Shown here: piece by piece, positions 1 through 13,335 of the stretch
Numbering within the stretch: position 1 is the first letter of the stretch
How the letters are laid out: every line of letters starts with the position of its first letter
Assembly (NCBI RefSeq): GCF_900105595.1
Contig: NZ_LT629784.1
Location: 3,502,501-3,566,500, forward strand
Length of the DNA: 64,000 nt
Reading direction: 5' to 3'
Source: Stappia sp. ES.058
GTDB taxonomy: Bacteria > Pseudomonadota > Alphaproteobacteria > Rhizobiales > Stappiaceae
Position numbers and translations under genes: made by a program
Notes under the pieces: model-generated
Told to the model about the DNA's origin: nothing
Database searches by the model: none
The model's input: the letters and a program-made list of their open reading frames with translations, nothing else

Positions 1-1
1 C

Positions 2-1726
2 TTCCAGTCCTCCGGCACGTCGGGCCGCGACTCGGCAAAGGGCGACCGCGTGATCCGCGCGGCGGCACAATACTCCAACCGTCAGGTCATTCCCGTGTCG
101 ACGGTGCATCGTGTCGGCGACCGCGACCACATCAAGGTCCGTCCCTTTGCCCTGGTCACCGCCACCTTGGCGACGCGCGCCTCGCGCGAAACAGCCGCGG
201 ATATTCCCCCCTTCAATCCGATCAAGCTTTTCTCCGACAACAACGTGCTTCCCGAGCGCGCCGTCAGCGATGCCGTATACGATGCGCGGGTGGAAGGCGA
301 AGTGTCGATCAGCGTCCGCGACTTTCCGGTCGACAATCCGCTCGCCATCACCAAGACCGGGCTGCAGGACGTCGAGATCGAACAGATCGTGCGCCAGTCG
401 GCGCGCTTCCTTTCGGGAAATTCCATCGACAGCGTGGCCGGGCCGGTGATCGATCCGGGCCGTTTCGACTTCAACCTGGCGCAACAGCCCGAGCTGTCCC
501 GCCTCAATGTGCGCATCACGCCGGAGAACGTGTCCTTCGTGTCCAAGAGCGACACGACGGATGCTTTCGCCGGCATGGAAGAGAAGATCATTCCGGTTTC
601 GGGAGACCGGACCTTCCGCGAGGTGCTTCTTGAAAACGCGGCGGGCGAGGAGGCTGCCGACGCGATCATCAGCGCCTTCGAGCGGGAGTTCAGCATCAAG
701 GGCATCGACAGCGGGCAGCGGATCCGTCTGGCGATGGCCGCCAGCGCGGATGCGGCCGAGCGCATGGTGCCGCAACGCATCAGCCTTTACACCGACACCG
801 ACCACCAGGCCACGGTTGCACGCTCCGACACCGGCGACTTCGTCGCGGCCGAAGCTCCGGACACCTTCCTCCCGGACGCCTTCGCGGAGGCCGACCGCGT
901 CGGCTACGCCGGCACCACGCCGACGCTTTACGACAGCCTCTACCAGACGGCGCTCGAGCAAAACGTCGAGAAGGACCTGATCTCCGACCTGGTGCGGATC
1001 TTTTCCTTTGACGTCGATTTCAAGTCGCGGGTGAAGCCGGGCGATTCCTTCGAGGTGTTTTATGGTCTTCAGCAGGATGACGCCGACGTGTCGGCGGAGA
1101 TCCTCTACACCGCGCTGACCAACCGCAGCACCACGCGGCGTTTCTACCGCTTCCGTACGCCGGATGACGGGGTCGTCGATTTTTATGACGAGACCGGCAA
1201 GAGCGCCAAGAAGTTCCTGATGCGCAAGCCGCTGTCGGGCGGCCGTTACCGGTCCGGTTTCGGCATGCGCAAACACCCGATCGTCGGCACCATGCGCATG
1301 CACAACGGCGTCGACTGGTCCGCCCAGCGCGGAACGGCGATCATGGCGGCCGGCGGCGGCGTGATCAGCCGGGCGAAATGGGTCTCGGGCTACGGGCGCC
1401 GCATCGAAATCCAGCACGCCAACGGCTACACGACGACCTACAGCCACCAGACGAGCTTCGCCAAGGGCATCCGCGAGGGCATGCGCGTTCGCCAGGGCCA
1501 GGTGATCGGTTACGTCGGCTCGACCGGCCTGTCGACCGGTCCGCATCTGCACTATGAGGTCAAGGTGAACGGGCGCTTCGTCAATCCGATGCGCATTCGC
1601 CTGCCGCGCGGGCGTGTGCTGGAGGGGGACGTTCTGGAAGCTTTCAACCGGGAGCGCGACCGCATCGACACGCTGGTCCAGCGCGCGGCCGGTCCCTCGC
1701 GCGTCGCCTCCCTCGCCAAGCCGTAG
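2..1726 (+). CDS. M23 family metallopeptidase (5' end outside window)
   Basis: Zinc endopeptidase of the lysostaphin/M23 class, expected to cut peptidoglycan cross-bridges in the periplasm. The frame is open to the left edge, so the N-terminus (and any signal or membrane segment) is missing; a GTG at 50 is only an internal codon. The first two thirds is a variable region ending in an OapA/Csd3-like module (ETGKSAKKFLMRKPLSGG). The M23 core follows: the HNGVDW motif near residue 417 of the visible part and GPHLHYEV near 498 supply the zinc ligands. It faces clpB, and a shared hairpin separates the two. Family assignment is firm; the exact substrate is not known. Confidence 0.92.
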   Translation, partial: FQSSGTSGRDSAKGDRVIRAAAQYSNRQVIPVSTVHRVGDRDHIKVRPFALVTATLATRASRETAADIPPFNPIKLFSDNNVLPERAVSDAVYDARVEGEVSISVRDFPVDNPLAITKTGLQDVEIEQIVRQSARFLSGNSIDSVAGPVIDPGRFDFNLAQQPELSRLNVRITPENVSFVSKSDTTDAFAGMEEKIIPVSGDRTFREVLLENAAGEEAADAIISAFEREFSIKGIDSGQRIRLAMAASADAAERMVPQRISLYTDTDHQATVARSDTGDFVAAEAPDTFLPDAFAEADRVGYAGTTPTLYDSLYQTALEQNVEKDLISDLVRIFSFDVDFKSRVKPGDSFEVFYGLQQDDADVSAEILYTALTNRSTTRRFYRFRTPDDGVVDFYDETGKSAKKFLMRKPLSGGRYRSGFGMRKHPIVGTMRMHNGVDWSAQRGTAIMAAGGGVISRAKWVSGYGRRIEIQHANGYTTTYSHQTSFAKGIREGMRVRQGQVIGYVGSTGLSTGPHLHYEVKVNGRFVNPMRIRLPRGRVLEGDVLEAFNRERDRIDTLVQRAAGPSRVASLAKP

Positions 1727-1767
1727 ACACGGCCGGCTTCCTGCCTTGCCGCGGGTCAGGACATGAA

Positions 1768-1799
1768 AAAGGCCCCGGGCGCCAGCGTCCGGGGCCTTT
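1768..1799. terminator. Bidirectional intrinsic terminator between the M23 gene and clpB
   Basis: Perfect 11-bp inverted repeat AAAGGCCCCGG / CCGGGGCCTTT around a 10-nt loop. A-rich on the left and T-rich on the right, so it can serve both convergent genes. Confidence 0.85.
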
Positions 1800-1850
1800 G
1801 GTTTGCAAGGTGGCGGCGCTCATTCGAACGCGCGCGTCGCGCACCTGGCG

Positions 1851-4448
<2,598 letters not shown>

Positions 4449-4597
4449 TTGTCACCTCCAGATCAGGTCGCCCCCCGCAGCAGGGCGCCCTTTCGGATTG
4501 CGGGCCCGCATTCGGCGCCCACACGGTCGTCAGCGACCGCTCACAGGATATAGTGTGGCATTTCGATCACAAAAGAGGGAAACCCCTTAGCACAAAC

Positions 4598-4627
4598 AAA
4601 AAAGGGACACGCGATGACGCGTGCCCC
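4598..4627 (-). terminator. Terminator downstream of the DUF4167 gene
   Basis: Read on the minus strand it is a 10-bp stem (GGGGCACGCG / CGCGTGTCCC, one G-U pair) with a 4-nt loop followed by six T. It isolates the DUF4167 transcript from clpB. Confidence 0.75.
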
Positions 4628-4741
4628 TCGGTATCCGCCTTGGCCGCCCCGCAGATGCCCCACGGCATGTCCGCAGGATCCCGCAAAGGGCCCGATGACG
4701 ATCGTCAGTCCCGCGACCGGACAGTGCCGGTCGCCGGACCA

Positions 4742-5614
4742 TCAGGCGTCATTGGTGGCCGGCGTCTCGCTCTTTTCTTCGGGCGCGGCGGCCTTGGGCG
4801 TGCGCGGGCGAGGCGTGCGTCGCGCCTTCGGCTTCGGTTCGGCGGCCGGTTCCGCCGTCTCTCCGCCACCGGCAGCAGCATCGGAAGGACCATTTGCGGC
4901 CGGCGTGTCGCCCTGGGCGGCATCTCCGGCACCGGCCTCGTCGCCCTGACCCGGATTTCGGGCCTTGCGCAGACCGCGTCCCCGCGTACCCCGCGTCCGG
5001 CGACGTCCGCGATCCTCGTCGTCGCCGCTGGCCTCCTCGTCCTTCGCCTTGGCCGTGTCGGAGCCGCCACCGGCGCCTGCGCTCTTGGCGTTCAGCACGG
5101 GCATGTTCTCGACAAAGGGCTGAGGCGCATCCACCGGCATAACCGGCTTGCCATTGTCATCCGAAGCGGCCGTGTCATGATCATCACAGTCGCCGCGATC
5201 GCCGCGATCGCCACGAGCGCCGCGAGTACCACGGTCGCTGCCGCGATCATCACGGTCACTGCGGTCGCGACGGTCCTGCCGGTCCTGATGCTCAGCGCGT
5301 TCGGTTTGCGCCTCGGCCTCGTCCTCGGCCTCATCACCGCGCGGAAGCACAACCGGCTGCTGCATGCTCTGCTGGGCAGACGCGATGATCCGCAGGTAAT
5401 GCTCGGCGTGCTGGTAATAGTTTTCCGAGATCACACGATCACCGGCAGCGGCCGCGTCGCGCGCGAGCTGCTGGTACTTTTCGGCGACATGATGCGCGGT
5501 TCCGCGGATCTTCACGTCGGGTCCGTTGGACTCATAGGACCGCGAAAGCGGATTGGGTCCTTTACGGCCGCCACGGCCACGGATGCGTTTGTTGTTCTGA
5601 TTTCCTGGTCTCAT
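4742..5614 (-). CDS. DUF4167 domain protein, R/G/D-rich
   Basis: Conserved alphaproteobacterial protein of unknown function. The start was placed at the ATG of MRPGNQNNKRIRGRGG, because the open frame upstream has no family similarity. Residues 1-85 are the conserved DUF4167 part: a basic RGRGG tract, then a helical segment (ENYYQHAEHYLRI). The remaining 200 residues are low complexity: an acidic/arginine tract (DRGDRGD-type repeats), then A/P/K-rich sequence. The basic RG tract and disordered tail suggest RNA or nucleic-acid binding, which is inference only. It lies next to prmC-prfA, a translation-termination pair, on the same strand but across a 416-bp gap. Confidence 0.85.
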   Translation of the reverse strand: MRPGNQNNKRIRGRGGRKGPNPLSRSYESNGPDVKIRGTAHHVAEKYQQLARDAAAAGDRVISENYYQHAEHYLRIIASAQQSMQQPVVLPRGDEAEDEAEAQTERAEHQDRQDRRDRSDRDDRGSDRGTRGARGDRGDRGDCDDHDTAASDDNGKPVMPVDAPQPFVENMPVLNAKSAGAGGGSDTAKAKDEEASGDDEDRGRRRTRGTRGRGLRKARNPGQGDEAGAGDAAQGDTPAANGPSDAAAGGGETAEPAAEPKPKARRTPRPRTPKAAAPEEKSETPATNDA

Positions 5615-6030
5615 TCTGCCGTTTTCTCTCAGGAACGGCGATCGACAACGGCCGATCAACAGTCCGGTCCGAAACGAACCGGCGCCATGAAACGCAACGA
5701 GACAAAGTCGGTGTTGCGCGGTCCGTGCAGGCCCTTCACTCGGAAGCAAGGCGACGCGTGAGCGCCTGCCTCTCCGGCCTTCTGGAAGGAGTAACCTGAA
5801 CAGACCTATGCCAAGTTGCCCTGGGACCCGAAAGTCCTCGGCGCATTGTCCTCGACGGTGGATGCCCGTCGCACAATGCAGGATCCGGCTGGAACGAAAA
5901 GTCTCTCAAAAACTTGTCGAACTGCCGACCCGTGGATAATAGCACCACCCCCGTCGGGTCTCGGCGCTCAGAAACTAGCCGGTTCCGCCCGGTTTTCCAA
6001 GCGTCTTTTTCAAACAGGCAAAATATGGTG
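5615..6030. other. 416-bp gap between prmC and DUF4167
   Basis: No gene recognised. It presumably holds the promoter of DUF4167 on the minus strand; the best box pair is TTGGAA, 17 nt, TAGTTT (near 5970-6000), which is weak. A 43-codon plus-strand frame at 5808-5939 follows AAGGAG, but the spacing is 16 nt and nothing suggests it is real. Confidence 0.4.
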
Positions 6031-6924
6031 TCATTTTGCAACCCTGCGCGCGACAACGACACGGTCGCGACCTCCAAGGTCTTGAAAGACCGAAACGTCT
6101 TCCAGCCCGCTGTCGTTCAGGATCCGACGCACGGCGGCCGCCTGGGACACCCCGATTTCGACGAGCACCACGCCGCCATCGACCAGAACACGCGCGGCCT
6201 CGGTGGCGATTCGTCGATAGGCGGCAAGTCCGTTGTCCTTTGCAAACAGCGCCAACGGCGGATCGAACAGGCGCACTTCGCGGGAAAGGTCCCCGCTTTC
6301 GCCGGGCGCAATATAGGGCGGATTGCTCACCAGGATGTCGAAACCGGGCGCCAGCGCATCGGCGAAATCGCCGCGAACGGCGCTGAACCGCGCGGCCACC
6401 CCGTGGCGCTCCGCATTCTCGCGCGCCGTCGCCAGAGCCGGTTCGCTAAGGTCGAGGGCGAGCGCATGCGCGGCCGGCAACTCATTAAGGAGCGCGACGG
6501 CGATACACCCGCTCCCTGTCCCGATGTCGGCGAACCGCCACGACCGGTCGCGCCCGCCTTGCGCCTCGCACCACCTAAGCGTCTGCTCGACAAGCGTTTC
6601 GGTATCGGGCCTCGGCTCGAGCGTTTCCGTCGACAGGGCGAAATCCAGCCCCCAGAACTCGCGCAGGCCCAGAATGCGGCCGACGGGTTCGCCGGCAAGC
6701 CGGCGCGCCATGAATTGCGCGACCAGATCGGCAGTCTGCGAAGAGACCAGCGCATCCGGATCCAGCACGACACGGTCGACCCCGACCCCTGCGGCAAAGG
6801 CGGCCAGCACGCGCGCGTCGAGCGCGGCATTGTCCATCCCCGCATCGCGAAACGCCGTGCGCAGTCGCGCCGCGAGCCGGCCAAGCGATTCCGGTGCCCC
6901 GCCGTCGCCGGAATGCGGTGTCAC
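6031..6924 (-). CDS. prmC: Release factor glutamine N5-methyltransferase PrmC (HemK)
   Basis: Methylates the glutamine of the GGQ motif in class 1 release factors, raising termination efficiency. 297 aa. The N-terminal helical release-factor-binding domain spans about residues 1-85. The Rossmann methyltransferase has SAM motif I ([10 protein letters not shown]) and the diagnostic NPPY catalytic motif (VSNPPYI). Its start overlaps the stop of prfA by 4 bp, so the enzyme and its substrate are translationally coupled in one operon. Identity is very likely. Confidence 0.95.
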   Translation of the reverse strand: MTPHSGDGGAPESLGRLAARLRTAFRDAGMDNAALDARVLAAFAAGVGVDRVVLDPDALVSSQTADLVAQFMARRLAGEPVGRILGLREFWGLDFALSTETLEPRPDTETLVEQTLRWCEAQGGRDRSWRFADIGTGSGCIAVALLNELPAAHALALDLSEPALATARENAERHGVAARFSAVRGDFADALAPGFDILVSNPPYIAPGESGDLSREVRLFDPPLALFAKDNGLAAYRRIATEAARVLVDGGVVLVEIGVSQAAAVRRILNDSGLEDVSVFQDLGGRDRVVVARRVAK

Positions 6925-7994
6925 AGGCCTTCGTCCGCCAGAAGTCCGGCCTGGTGATCGAGGATCAGCGCATCGATCACCTCGCCGAGCGCCTCGCCGC
7001 TGACGATTTCTGGGAGCTTGTAGAGCGTCAGCCCGATGCGGTGGTCGGTCACCCGCCCTTGCGGGAAATTGTAGGTGCGGATGCGTTCCGACCGGTCGCC
7101 GGAGCCGACCTGCAGCCGGCGCGCCTCGGTGCGCTCGTCGGCAAGGCGCGCGCGTTCCGCATCGAAAATGCGCGCGCGCAGCAATTGCATCGCCTTGGCC
7201 TTGTTCTTGTGCTGAGAGCGTTCGTCCTGCACCCCGACGACGATGCCGGTGGGAATATGGGTTATGCGCACCGCCGAATCGGTGGTGTTGACGTGCTGGC
7301 CGCCGGCGCCCGAGGCGCGGAACGTGTCGATGCGCAGGTCCGCATCGGCAACGGTGACGTCGACATCCTCCGCCTGCGGGAGAACCGCGACCGTCGCCGC
7401 CGAGGTGTGGATGCGCCCGCCCGATTCCGTGTCCGGCACCCGCTGCACCCGGTGAACACCGGACTCAAACTTCAGTCCGGCAAAAACATTCTGCCCCGAG
7501 ACCGACGCGATCACTTCCTTGTAGCCGCCGGCCTCGCCCTCGCTGGCCGACAGGATCTCCATCTTCCAGCCCTGAAGCTGGGCGAAGCGCTGGTACATGC
7601 GAAAAAGATCGCCGGCAAACAGCGCCGCCTCGTCGCCGCCGGTCCCGGCCCGCACCTCGAGAATGACGTTTCGGCTGTCGGCAGCATCGCGCGGCAGGAA
7701 CGCCAGGCGCACCTCCTGCGACAGCGCCTCGATGCGCTCGACCAGCGTCCCGCGCTCCGATTCGGCCAGCACGCGCATCTCCTTGTCGTCGCCGGCGTCG
7801 GCGATCATCGCCTCGACGTCGGCAAGTTCGGCCTCGGCCTCCTGGAGCGCGCGCACCTTCGCCGCCAGCGGCTCCAGTTCGGCGTAGTCGCGCGACAGGC
7901 GCACATAGGTTTCCGGATCGGGGTTTTGCGTCATCCCGTGCTCGATCTCGGCAACGCGCGCCAGAAGCGCTTCCAGTTTTTCCGCCGCAATCAT
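6921..7994 (-). CDS. prfA: Peptide chain release factor 1
   Basis: Recognises UAA/UAG stop codons on the ribosome and triggers peptidyl-tRNA hydrolysis. 357 aa, the normal length for RF1. The peptidyl-hydrolysis motif GAGGQHVN is present around residue 227, followed by the conserved TDSAVRITH stretch. An AAGGA lies about 12 nt before the ATG. It is the first gene of the prfA-prmC pair and lies 83 bp downstream of ptsP on the same strand. Confidence 0.97.
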   Translation of the reverse strand: MIAAEKLEALLARVAEIEHGMTQNPDPETYVRLSRDYAELEPLAAKVRALQEAEAELADVEAMIADAGDDKEMRVLAESERGTLVERIEALSQEVRLAFLPRDAADSRNVILEVRAGTGGDEAALFAGDLFRMYQRFAQLQGWKMEILSASEGEAGGYKEVIASVSGQNVFAGLKFESGVHRVQRVPDTESGGRIHTSAATVAVLPQAEDVDVTVADADLRIDTFRASGAGGQHVNTTDSAVRITHIPTGIVVGVQDERSQHKNKAKAMQLLRARIFDAERARLADERTEARRLQVGSGDRSERIRTYNFPQGRVTDHRIGLTLYKLPEIVSGEALGEVIDALILDHQAGLLADEGL

Positions 7995-8077
7995 TGCGTG
8001 ACGACATCCTTCTGATTTTGGAAAACAGGCTTGAAGACCGGTCGTGACCGCACCGGTGGCGGGGCGAGAATGGCTCG

Positions 8078-10348
8078 CTACAACGAAATGTCGTTGTCAG
8101 AGGCAAAGGCGCGCAAAAGCGCGCGCGGGTCCTCAAGCGCCCCGGGCGTTTCCAGCCGGGGAAGAAGCCGTGCCGACAACCGCCCGAGGTCGAGGCCGCG
8201 CACCATGGCCTTCACCGGCCCAAGCGCCGCCGGCGACATCGACAGGGCGCGATAACCGAGTGCGGCAAGCGCCATCGCCTGCAGCGGCTGACCGGCGATT
8301 TCGCCGCACAGCGTGACCGGCGTGTTGTGCGCATTCGCGCGCTCGACGATCTGGCGCAGAGCCCTGAGGAACGGCACGCCCATCGTGTCGAACCGCCCCG
8401 CGACCCGCGTGTTGCCGCGATCCACGGCGGTGAAGAACTGGAACAGGTCGTTGGAGCCGATCGAGGCGAAGTCGACGACGTCGAACAGCTCGTCTAGCTG
8501 ATAGAGCAGCGAGGGCACCTCGATCATGACGCCGAGCTGCAGGCGCTCGGGCCCTTTGTGATCGTGCCGGCGCAGATGCTTGATCTCGCGGTCCACCATG
8601 GCCTTGGCCTGGTGGAACTCCGAAACCGCCGACACCATGGGGAACATGATGCGAAGCTCCCGGCCCGCCGCCGCATGCAGCAGCGCACGGATCTGGGTGC
8701 GCAGGATGCCCGGACGGTCGAGTCCGAAGCGGATCGCCCGCCAGCCCATCGCCGGGTTTTCCTCCTGGATCGCGCGTAGATACGGAAGCACCTTGTCGCC
8801 GCCGATGTCGAGCGTGCGGAAGGTCACGGGCCGTCCGTCCGCCGCATCGAGCACCTGGCGATAATAGTCGGTCTGCTCGCTCATGCGCGGAAACGACGAG
8901 GCCACCATGAACTGAAGCTCGGTGCGGAACAGTCCGACGCCGGCCGCGCCCGATTCGGAGACCGCGGGCAGGTCGACCAGCAGGCCGGCGTTGAGCTGGA
9001 GCGAAATGTCGACATTGTCGCGGGTGATCGACGGCTTGTTGCGCAACCGCCGGTATTGCGCCTGACGACGGGCGCGAAAGCGCACCTTCTCGGCGTAGGC
9101 GTTCTCGATGTCCTGCGCCGGGCGCAGGTGGATCTGGCCGCTTTCGCCGTCGACGATCACCGCATCGCCGGATTCCGCCAGGCTGACAAGGTTTTCCGCA
9201 AGTCCGACGGCGGCGATGCCCAACGCCCGCGCCACGATGGTGACGTGGCTGGTCGGTCCGCCTTCCTCCAGCGCCACGGCACGAATGCGGTCGCGACCGT
9301 AGTCGAGAAGCTCCGCCGCGCCCATGTTGCGCGCCACGATCACCGCGTCCTGCGGCAGGCTTTCCGACACCGGCCCGTGCTGGCGGCCCATCAGCTCGCG
9401 AATCAGCCGGTGCGCGAGATCGTCGAGATCGTGCAGCCGCTCGCGCAAATAGGGGTCGGTCTGGCGCATCATCCGCGCGCGGGTGTCCGACTGGACCTTC
9501 TCCACCGCGGCTTCCGCAGTCAGACCGTTGTTGATCGCTTCCTCGATCTTGCGGATCCAGCCGCGATCGTTTGCGAACATCCGGTAGGCTTCCAGCACCT
9601 CGCGATGTTCGCCGTGCTGCGCGAAATCGCCGGAAGCCAGCAGATCGTCAAGGGAAATGCGCAAGCGCGCGATCGCGCGCTCCAGTTTCGCAAGCTCGGC
9701 GGAGGCATCCTCGGCAATGAGATTGGTGACCACCACCCGCGGTTCGTGCAGCACCACATGACCAAGCCCGACACCGTCGGACAACGCAACGCCATGAAAA
9801 TGCATCGGCCGCGTCAGGTCGAGCTTGGTGCCCTGCTGGACGATGGCTTCCAGTTCGCCGGCCGCGACCATTTCCGCAATCACCATCGCGGTGGTCTGCA
9901 GCGCCTCGACCTCATCCTCGAAATAGGTGCGGTGCGACTGGTTCTGCACCACCAGCACACCGAGCGTGCGGCCCGCGCGCAGGATCGGCACGCCGAGGAA
10001 GGAATTATAGGCGTCCTCGCCCGTCTCCGGCCGATAGGCGAAGGCGGGATGGGCCTGGGCGTTGGGAAGATTGAGAGGACGCGCATCGGCGGCGATCAGG
10101 CCGACGAGACCTTCACCGACCTTGAGGCTGGTCTTGTGCACCGCGTCGCGGTTGAGACCCTCGGTCGCATAGAGTTCCAGCACGCCGTCGGCGCGCAGAA
10201 TATAGACGGAGCAGACCTCGGCCACCACATTGGCCGCGATCAGGACAACGATCTTGTCGAGCCGTTCCTGAGCGTTGATCGGCTCCGCCATCACTTCACG
10301 GAGACGCCGCAGCAGAACACGGGGGCCGGCGAGAGTGCTCCGCATCAC
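8078..10348 (-). CDS. ptsP: PEP-protein phosphotransferase PtsP (nitrogen PTS enzyme I)
   Basis: First phosphotransfer protein of the regulatory nitrogen PTS: it takes phosphate from PEP and passes it to NPr, sensing nitrogen and carbon status. 756 aa. A GAF sensor domain lies at about residues 25-165, which separates EI-Ntr from the sugar enzyme I. Then come the HPr-binding and phospho-His domain, with GGPTSHVTI and active His near 368, and a C-terminal PEP-binding TIM barrel ([16 protein letters not shown] with the catalytic Cys). MM at the N-terminus leaves two possible starts one codon apart. It sits between lysC and prfA, the usual Hyphomicrobiales arrangement. Confidence 0.95.
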   Translation of the reverse strand: MMRSTLAGPRVLLRRLREVMAEPINAQERLDKIVVLIAANVVAEVCSVYILRADGVLELYATEGLNRDAVHKTSLKVGEGLVGLIAADARPLNLPNAQAHPAFAYRPETGEDAYNSFLGVPILRAGRTLGVLVVQNQSHRTYFEDEVEALQTTAMVIAEMVAAGELEAIVQQGTKLDLTRPMHFHGVALSDGVGLGHVVLHEPRVVVTNLIAEDASAELAKLERAIARLRISLDDLLASGDFAQHGEHREVLEAYRMFANDRGWIRKIEEAINNGLTAEAAVEKVQSDTRARMMRQTDPYLRERLHDLDDLAHRLIRELMGRQHGPVSESLPQDAVIVARNMGAAELLDYGRDRIRAVALEEGGPTSHVTIVARALGIAAVGLAENLVSLAESGDAVIVDGESGQIHLRPAQDIENAYAEKVRFRARRQAQYRRLRNKPSITRDNVDISLQLNAGLLVDLPAVSESGAAGVGLFRTELQFMVASSFPRMSEQTDYYRQVLDAADGRPVTFRTLDIGGDKVLPYLRAIQEENPAMGWRAIRFGLDRPGILRTQIRALLHAAAGRELRIMFPMVSAVSEFHQAKAMVDREIKHLRRHDHKGPERLQLGVMIEVPSLLYQLDELFDVVDFASIGSNDLFQFFTAVDRGNTRVAGRFDTMGVPFLRALRQIVERANAHNTPVTLCGEIAGQPLQAMALAALGYRALSMSPAALGPVKAMVRGLDLGRLSARLLPRLETPGALEDPRALLRAFASDNDISL

Positions 10349-10435
10349 CCGTCTAGTCCTTTCCGCCTGGTCCGAACGGGCGACAAGCCCACCGACATCC
10401 GGCCCTGCAAGACAGCGGGACCGGCAGCCGTTCGC

Positions 10436-11686
10436 TTACCCGTCCAGTTCGTATAGCGAATGGAGAGTCCGCACCGCAAGCTCGGTGTAGGCGGAATCGA
10501 TGAGAACGGAGATCTTGATCTCCGATGTGGTGATCGCGCGGATATTGATTCCCTTTTGCGCAAGCCCCTCGAAACAGCGCGCCGCTATGCCCGCATGCGA
10601 GCGCATCCCGATGCCGATCACCGAAACCTTCACCACGTCGCGCGCGCCCTCGATCGCCTCGTAGCCGATCGCGTCGCGCTGGTCCTCAAGAACGACGAAG
10701 GCGCGGTCGTAGTCGCTTTCGGGAATCGTGAAGGTGATGTCCGTGGTGCGCCCGTCGGGCGAGATGTTCTGGACGATCATGTCGACGTTGATGTTCGCAT
10801 CGGCAAGCGATCCGAAGACGGCGCTGGCGACGCCCGGCTTGTCGTCGACGTTGCGGATGGAGACCTGCGCCTCGTCCCTTGCAAAGGCGATACCGGTCAC
10901 GACTTGCTGTTCCACGATTTCATCCTCGTCGCAAATGAGTGTCCCCGGCGGCAGGCCGCCCGCGCCGACCTGCGGCGCATCCGGATCGTCGAAGCTTGAA
11001 CGCACGAAGGTGCGCACGCCATGCACCATCGCCATTTCAACGGAGCGCACCTGCAGCACCTTGGCGCCGAGCGAGGCCATCTCCAGCATTTCCTCGAACG
11101 CGATGCGTTCCAGCCGCCGCGCCCGCGGCACGATCCTCGGGTCGGTGGTGTAGACCCCGTCGACATCCGTATAGATATCACAGCGGTCGGCGCCGATGGC
11201 GGCGGCGATCGCCACCGCGCTGGTGTCCGATCCGCCACGACCGAGCGTCGCGATCCGGTTGTCAGGCGCAACGCCCTGAAACCCGGCGACCACGGCGACC
11301 TGCCCATTGTCGAGGCGCTCGATCAGCCGGTCGCCGTCGATCTCCGTGATGCGCGCGGCGCCATGCTGGGAATCGGTCTTCAGCGCGATCTGCCAGCCCT
11401 GCCAGGATCGAGCCTCGACGCCCATGTCCTGCAGCACGATGGCGAGGAGCCCGCTCGTCACCTGTTCGCCGGACGCGACCACGGCATCGTATTCGCGCGC
11501 ATCGTGCATCGCCGAGGCCTCGCGGCACAGACCGACGAGCTTGTTGGTCTCGCCTGACATGGCCGAGACGACGACAGCCACCTGATGGCCGGCATCGACC
11601 TCGCGTTTCACATGGCGCGCCGCGTTTCGGATCCGCTCCATATTGGCGACGGATGTTCCGCCGAACTTCAAAACCAGTCGGGCCAT
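10436..11686 (-). CDS. lysC: Aspartate kinase
   Basis: Phosphorylates aspartate, the first step toward lysine, threonine, methionine and diaminopimelate. The start chosen is the ATG of MARLVLKFGGTSV, where family similarity begins; this gives 416 aa, a normal length. The longer open frame upstream is not conserved. The N-terminal kinase domain has KFGGTSV and GRGGSDTSA, and two C-terminal ACT domains (about 265-410) are expected to bind lysine or threonine for feedback control. It is divergent from ubiG across 163 bp that contain a plausible lysC promoter. Confidence 0.95.
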   Translation of the reverse strand: MARLVLKFGGTSVANMERIRNAARHVKREVDAGHQVAVVVSAMSGETNKLVGLCREASAMHDAREYDAVVASGEQVTSGLLAIVLQDMGVEARSWQGWQIALKTDSQHGAARITEIDGDRLIERLDNGQVAVVAGFQGVAPDNRIATLGRGGSDTSAVAIAAAIGADRCDIYTDVDGVYTTDPRIVPRARRLERIAFEEMLEMASLGAKVLQVRSVEMAMVHGVRTFVRSSFDDPDAPQVGAGGLPPGTLICDEDEIVEQQVVTGIAFARDEAQVSIRNVDDKPGVASAVFGSLADANINVDMIVQNISPDGRTTDITFTIPESDYDRAFVVLEDQRDAIGYEAIEGARDVVKVSVIGIGMRSHAGIAARCFEGLAQKGINIRAITTSEIKISVLIDSAYTELAVRTLHSLYELDG

Positions 11687-11754
11687 GGCACACGTATGAC
11701 ACTGCGAGCGTGAAAGGGGCCGCACCGGCGTAAAGCCGGGCGGATCGGCGCATA

Positions 11755-11783
11755 GCCATACAGACTGCGACGCCCCACCGCAA
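11755..11783 (-). promoter_or_regulatory. Probable sigma-70 promoter of lysC
   Basis: On the minus strand: TTGCGG, 17-nt spacer, TATGGC, about 70 nt before the lysC ATG. Matches are partial. Confidence 0.4.
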
Positions 11784-11849
11784 CTGTCGCGCTTGACAAA
11801 GCGCCTGCGACCATCGACCAAACCAGAACCAAGCGAAAGGGACCACACG

Positions 11850-12626
11850 ATGAGCGCCGCACAGTCTTCGAAGGGCACCACCACCGGCACGGTCGACGAT
11901 GCCGAGGTCGCCCGATTTTCCGCGCTTGCGGCGGAATGGTGGAACCCGGCCGGCAAGTTCCGCCCGCTGCACAAGTTCAACCCCGTCCGCCTCACCTACA
12001 TCAAGGAGCAGGTCTCGGCCCGGTTCGGCTGCGACGACCGCGCGGCGGACGCCTTCAAGGGCCTGACATTTCTCGATATCGGCTGCGGCGGTGGGCTTTT
12101 GTGCGAACCCATGGCCCGTCTCGGCGCGCATGTCGTCGGCGCCGATGCCTCCGCCACCAACATCGAGGTCGCAAAGCTTCATGCCGAAAGCTCAGGCCTT
12201 CAGATCGACTACCGCGCCACCACGGCGGAGGATCTCGCCGCCGCCGGTGAAAAATACGACGTCGTGCTCAACATGGAGGTCGTCGAACACGTCTCCGACG
12301 TGCCGCTGTACCTCGACGCCTGCGCGCAACTGGTGAAGCCCGGCGGGCTGATGTTCATGGCGACCATCAACCGCACGCTGAAAGCCTATGCGCTCGCGAT
12401 CGTTGGCGCCGAATACGTCCTGCGCTGGCTGCCCAAGGGCACCCACAGCTACGAGAAGCTGGTGAAGCCGGACGAACTGGAAGGCCCGCTGACGGCCGCC
12501 GGCCTGACCGTGCGCGATCGCTGCGGCGTCACCTTCAATCCGCTCGCCGACACATGGAACCGCTCTGCCGACATGGACGTGAACTACATGATGCTGTTTT
12601 CGCGCGATGCGGACCAGGCGGCGTGA
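11850..12626 (+). CDS. ubiG: Ubiquinone biosynthesis O-methyltransferase UbiG
   Basis: Performs both O-methylations of ubiquinone synthesis at the membrane using SAM. The start is the ATG of MSAAQSSKG, preceded by AAAGGGA; 258 aa. The N-terminal segment [19 protein letters not shown] is the UbiG signature and is followed by SAM motif I ([10 protein letters not shown]). The longer frame from 11793 would overlap the lysC promoter region and is not conserved. Eight bp separate it from the following hydrolase gene, so they are likely cotranscribed. Confidence 0.96.
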   Translation: MSAAQSSKGTTTGTVDDAEVARFSALAAEWWNPAGKFRPLHKFNPVRLTYIKEQVSARFGCDDRAADAFKGLTFLDIGCGGGLLCEPMARLGAHVVGADASATNIEVAKLHAESSGLQIDYRATTAEDLAAAGEKYDVVLNMEVVEHVSDVPLYLDACAQLVKPGGLMFMATINRTLKAYALAIVGAEYVLRWLPKGTHSYEKLVKPDELEGPLTAAGLTVRDRCGVTFNPLADTWNRSADMDVNYMMLFSRDADQAA

Positions 12627-12633
12627 GACCGGA

Positions 12634-13326
12634 ATGAGCGATACGCCACTTGTCCTCGTCCCCGGGCTGTTGTGCACCCGGGCGCTGTTCCAACCGCAGA
12701 TCGAGGCGGTCGCGGGACGGGCGGTGATGATCGCCGACCACCAAACGGACACAACGCTCGACGCGATCGCCGACCGGCTCTTGGAGATGGCACCGGAGCG
12801 CTTCGCCCTCGCCGGACTGTCGATGGGCGGCTATGTAGCGATGGCGGTGATGCGCAAGGCGCCGCAACGGGTCACGCGGCTAATGCTGCTCGACACCACC
12901 GCGCGCCCAGATGCGCCGGAACAGACCCAAAACCGCCGCCGCCAGATGGCGCTGGCGCAAGACGGACGGTTCGACCAGATCCTGCCGGCGCTCTACCCGC
13001 TCTTCGTCCATGAGCGGCGCGAAGACGACACGGCCCTGAAGGCCGTGTGCACGCGCATGGCAGAGGAAACAGGCCCGCACGCCTTCGTGCGTCAGCAGGA
13101 GGCGATCCTCGCCCGTCCCGATGCCCGTCCGCATCTGCCCGCAATCGCCTGCCCGACCACCGTCGTCGTCGGTGAAGGCGACCGGCTGACGCCTCCGGAC
13201 AGGGCGCACGAGATGCACGAGTTGATCGCGGAAAGCCGGCTCGAGATCGTCTCCGATGCCGGCCATCTTCCCACACTGGAGATGCCCGACACCGTTACCG
13301 CAATCATGCGGAACTGGTTGCGCTGA
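12634..13326 (+). CDS. Alpha/beta hydrolase
   Basis: 230-aa alpha/beta-fold hydrolase. The catalytic triad can be read: nucleophile elbow GLSMGGY near residue 70, acid in GEGDRLTPP, and histidine in DAGHLPTLE close to the C-terminus. It lacks a signal peptide, so it is probably cytoplasmic. It follows ubiG by 8 bp and converges with the DUF1178 gene. The substrate cannot be told; this group contains esterases and enol-lactonase-like enzymes. Confidence 0.85.
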   Translation: MSDTPLVLVPGLLCTRALFQPQIEAVAGRAVMIADHQTDTTLDAIADRLLEMAPERFALAGLSMGGYVAMAVMRKAPQRVTRLMLLDTTARPDAPEQTQNRRRQMALAQDGRFDQILPALYPLFVHERREDDTALKAVCTRMAEETGPHAFVRQQEAILARPDARPHLPAIACPTTVVVGEGDRLTPPDRAHEMHELIAESRLEIVSDAGHLPTLEMPDTVTAIMRNWLR

Positions 13327-13335
13327 TCTTTCCGC

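Noticed and set aside
4449..4741. Sigma-32 promoter for clpB
   Set aside because: Expected by function, but no pair of boxes with proper spacing could be defended.
5808..5939. 43-codon frame after AAGGAG in the prmC-DUF4167 gap
   Set aside because: The ribosome-site spacing is 16 nt, the composition is random-looking and there is no support from neighbours.
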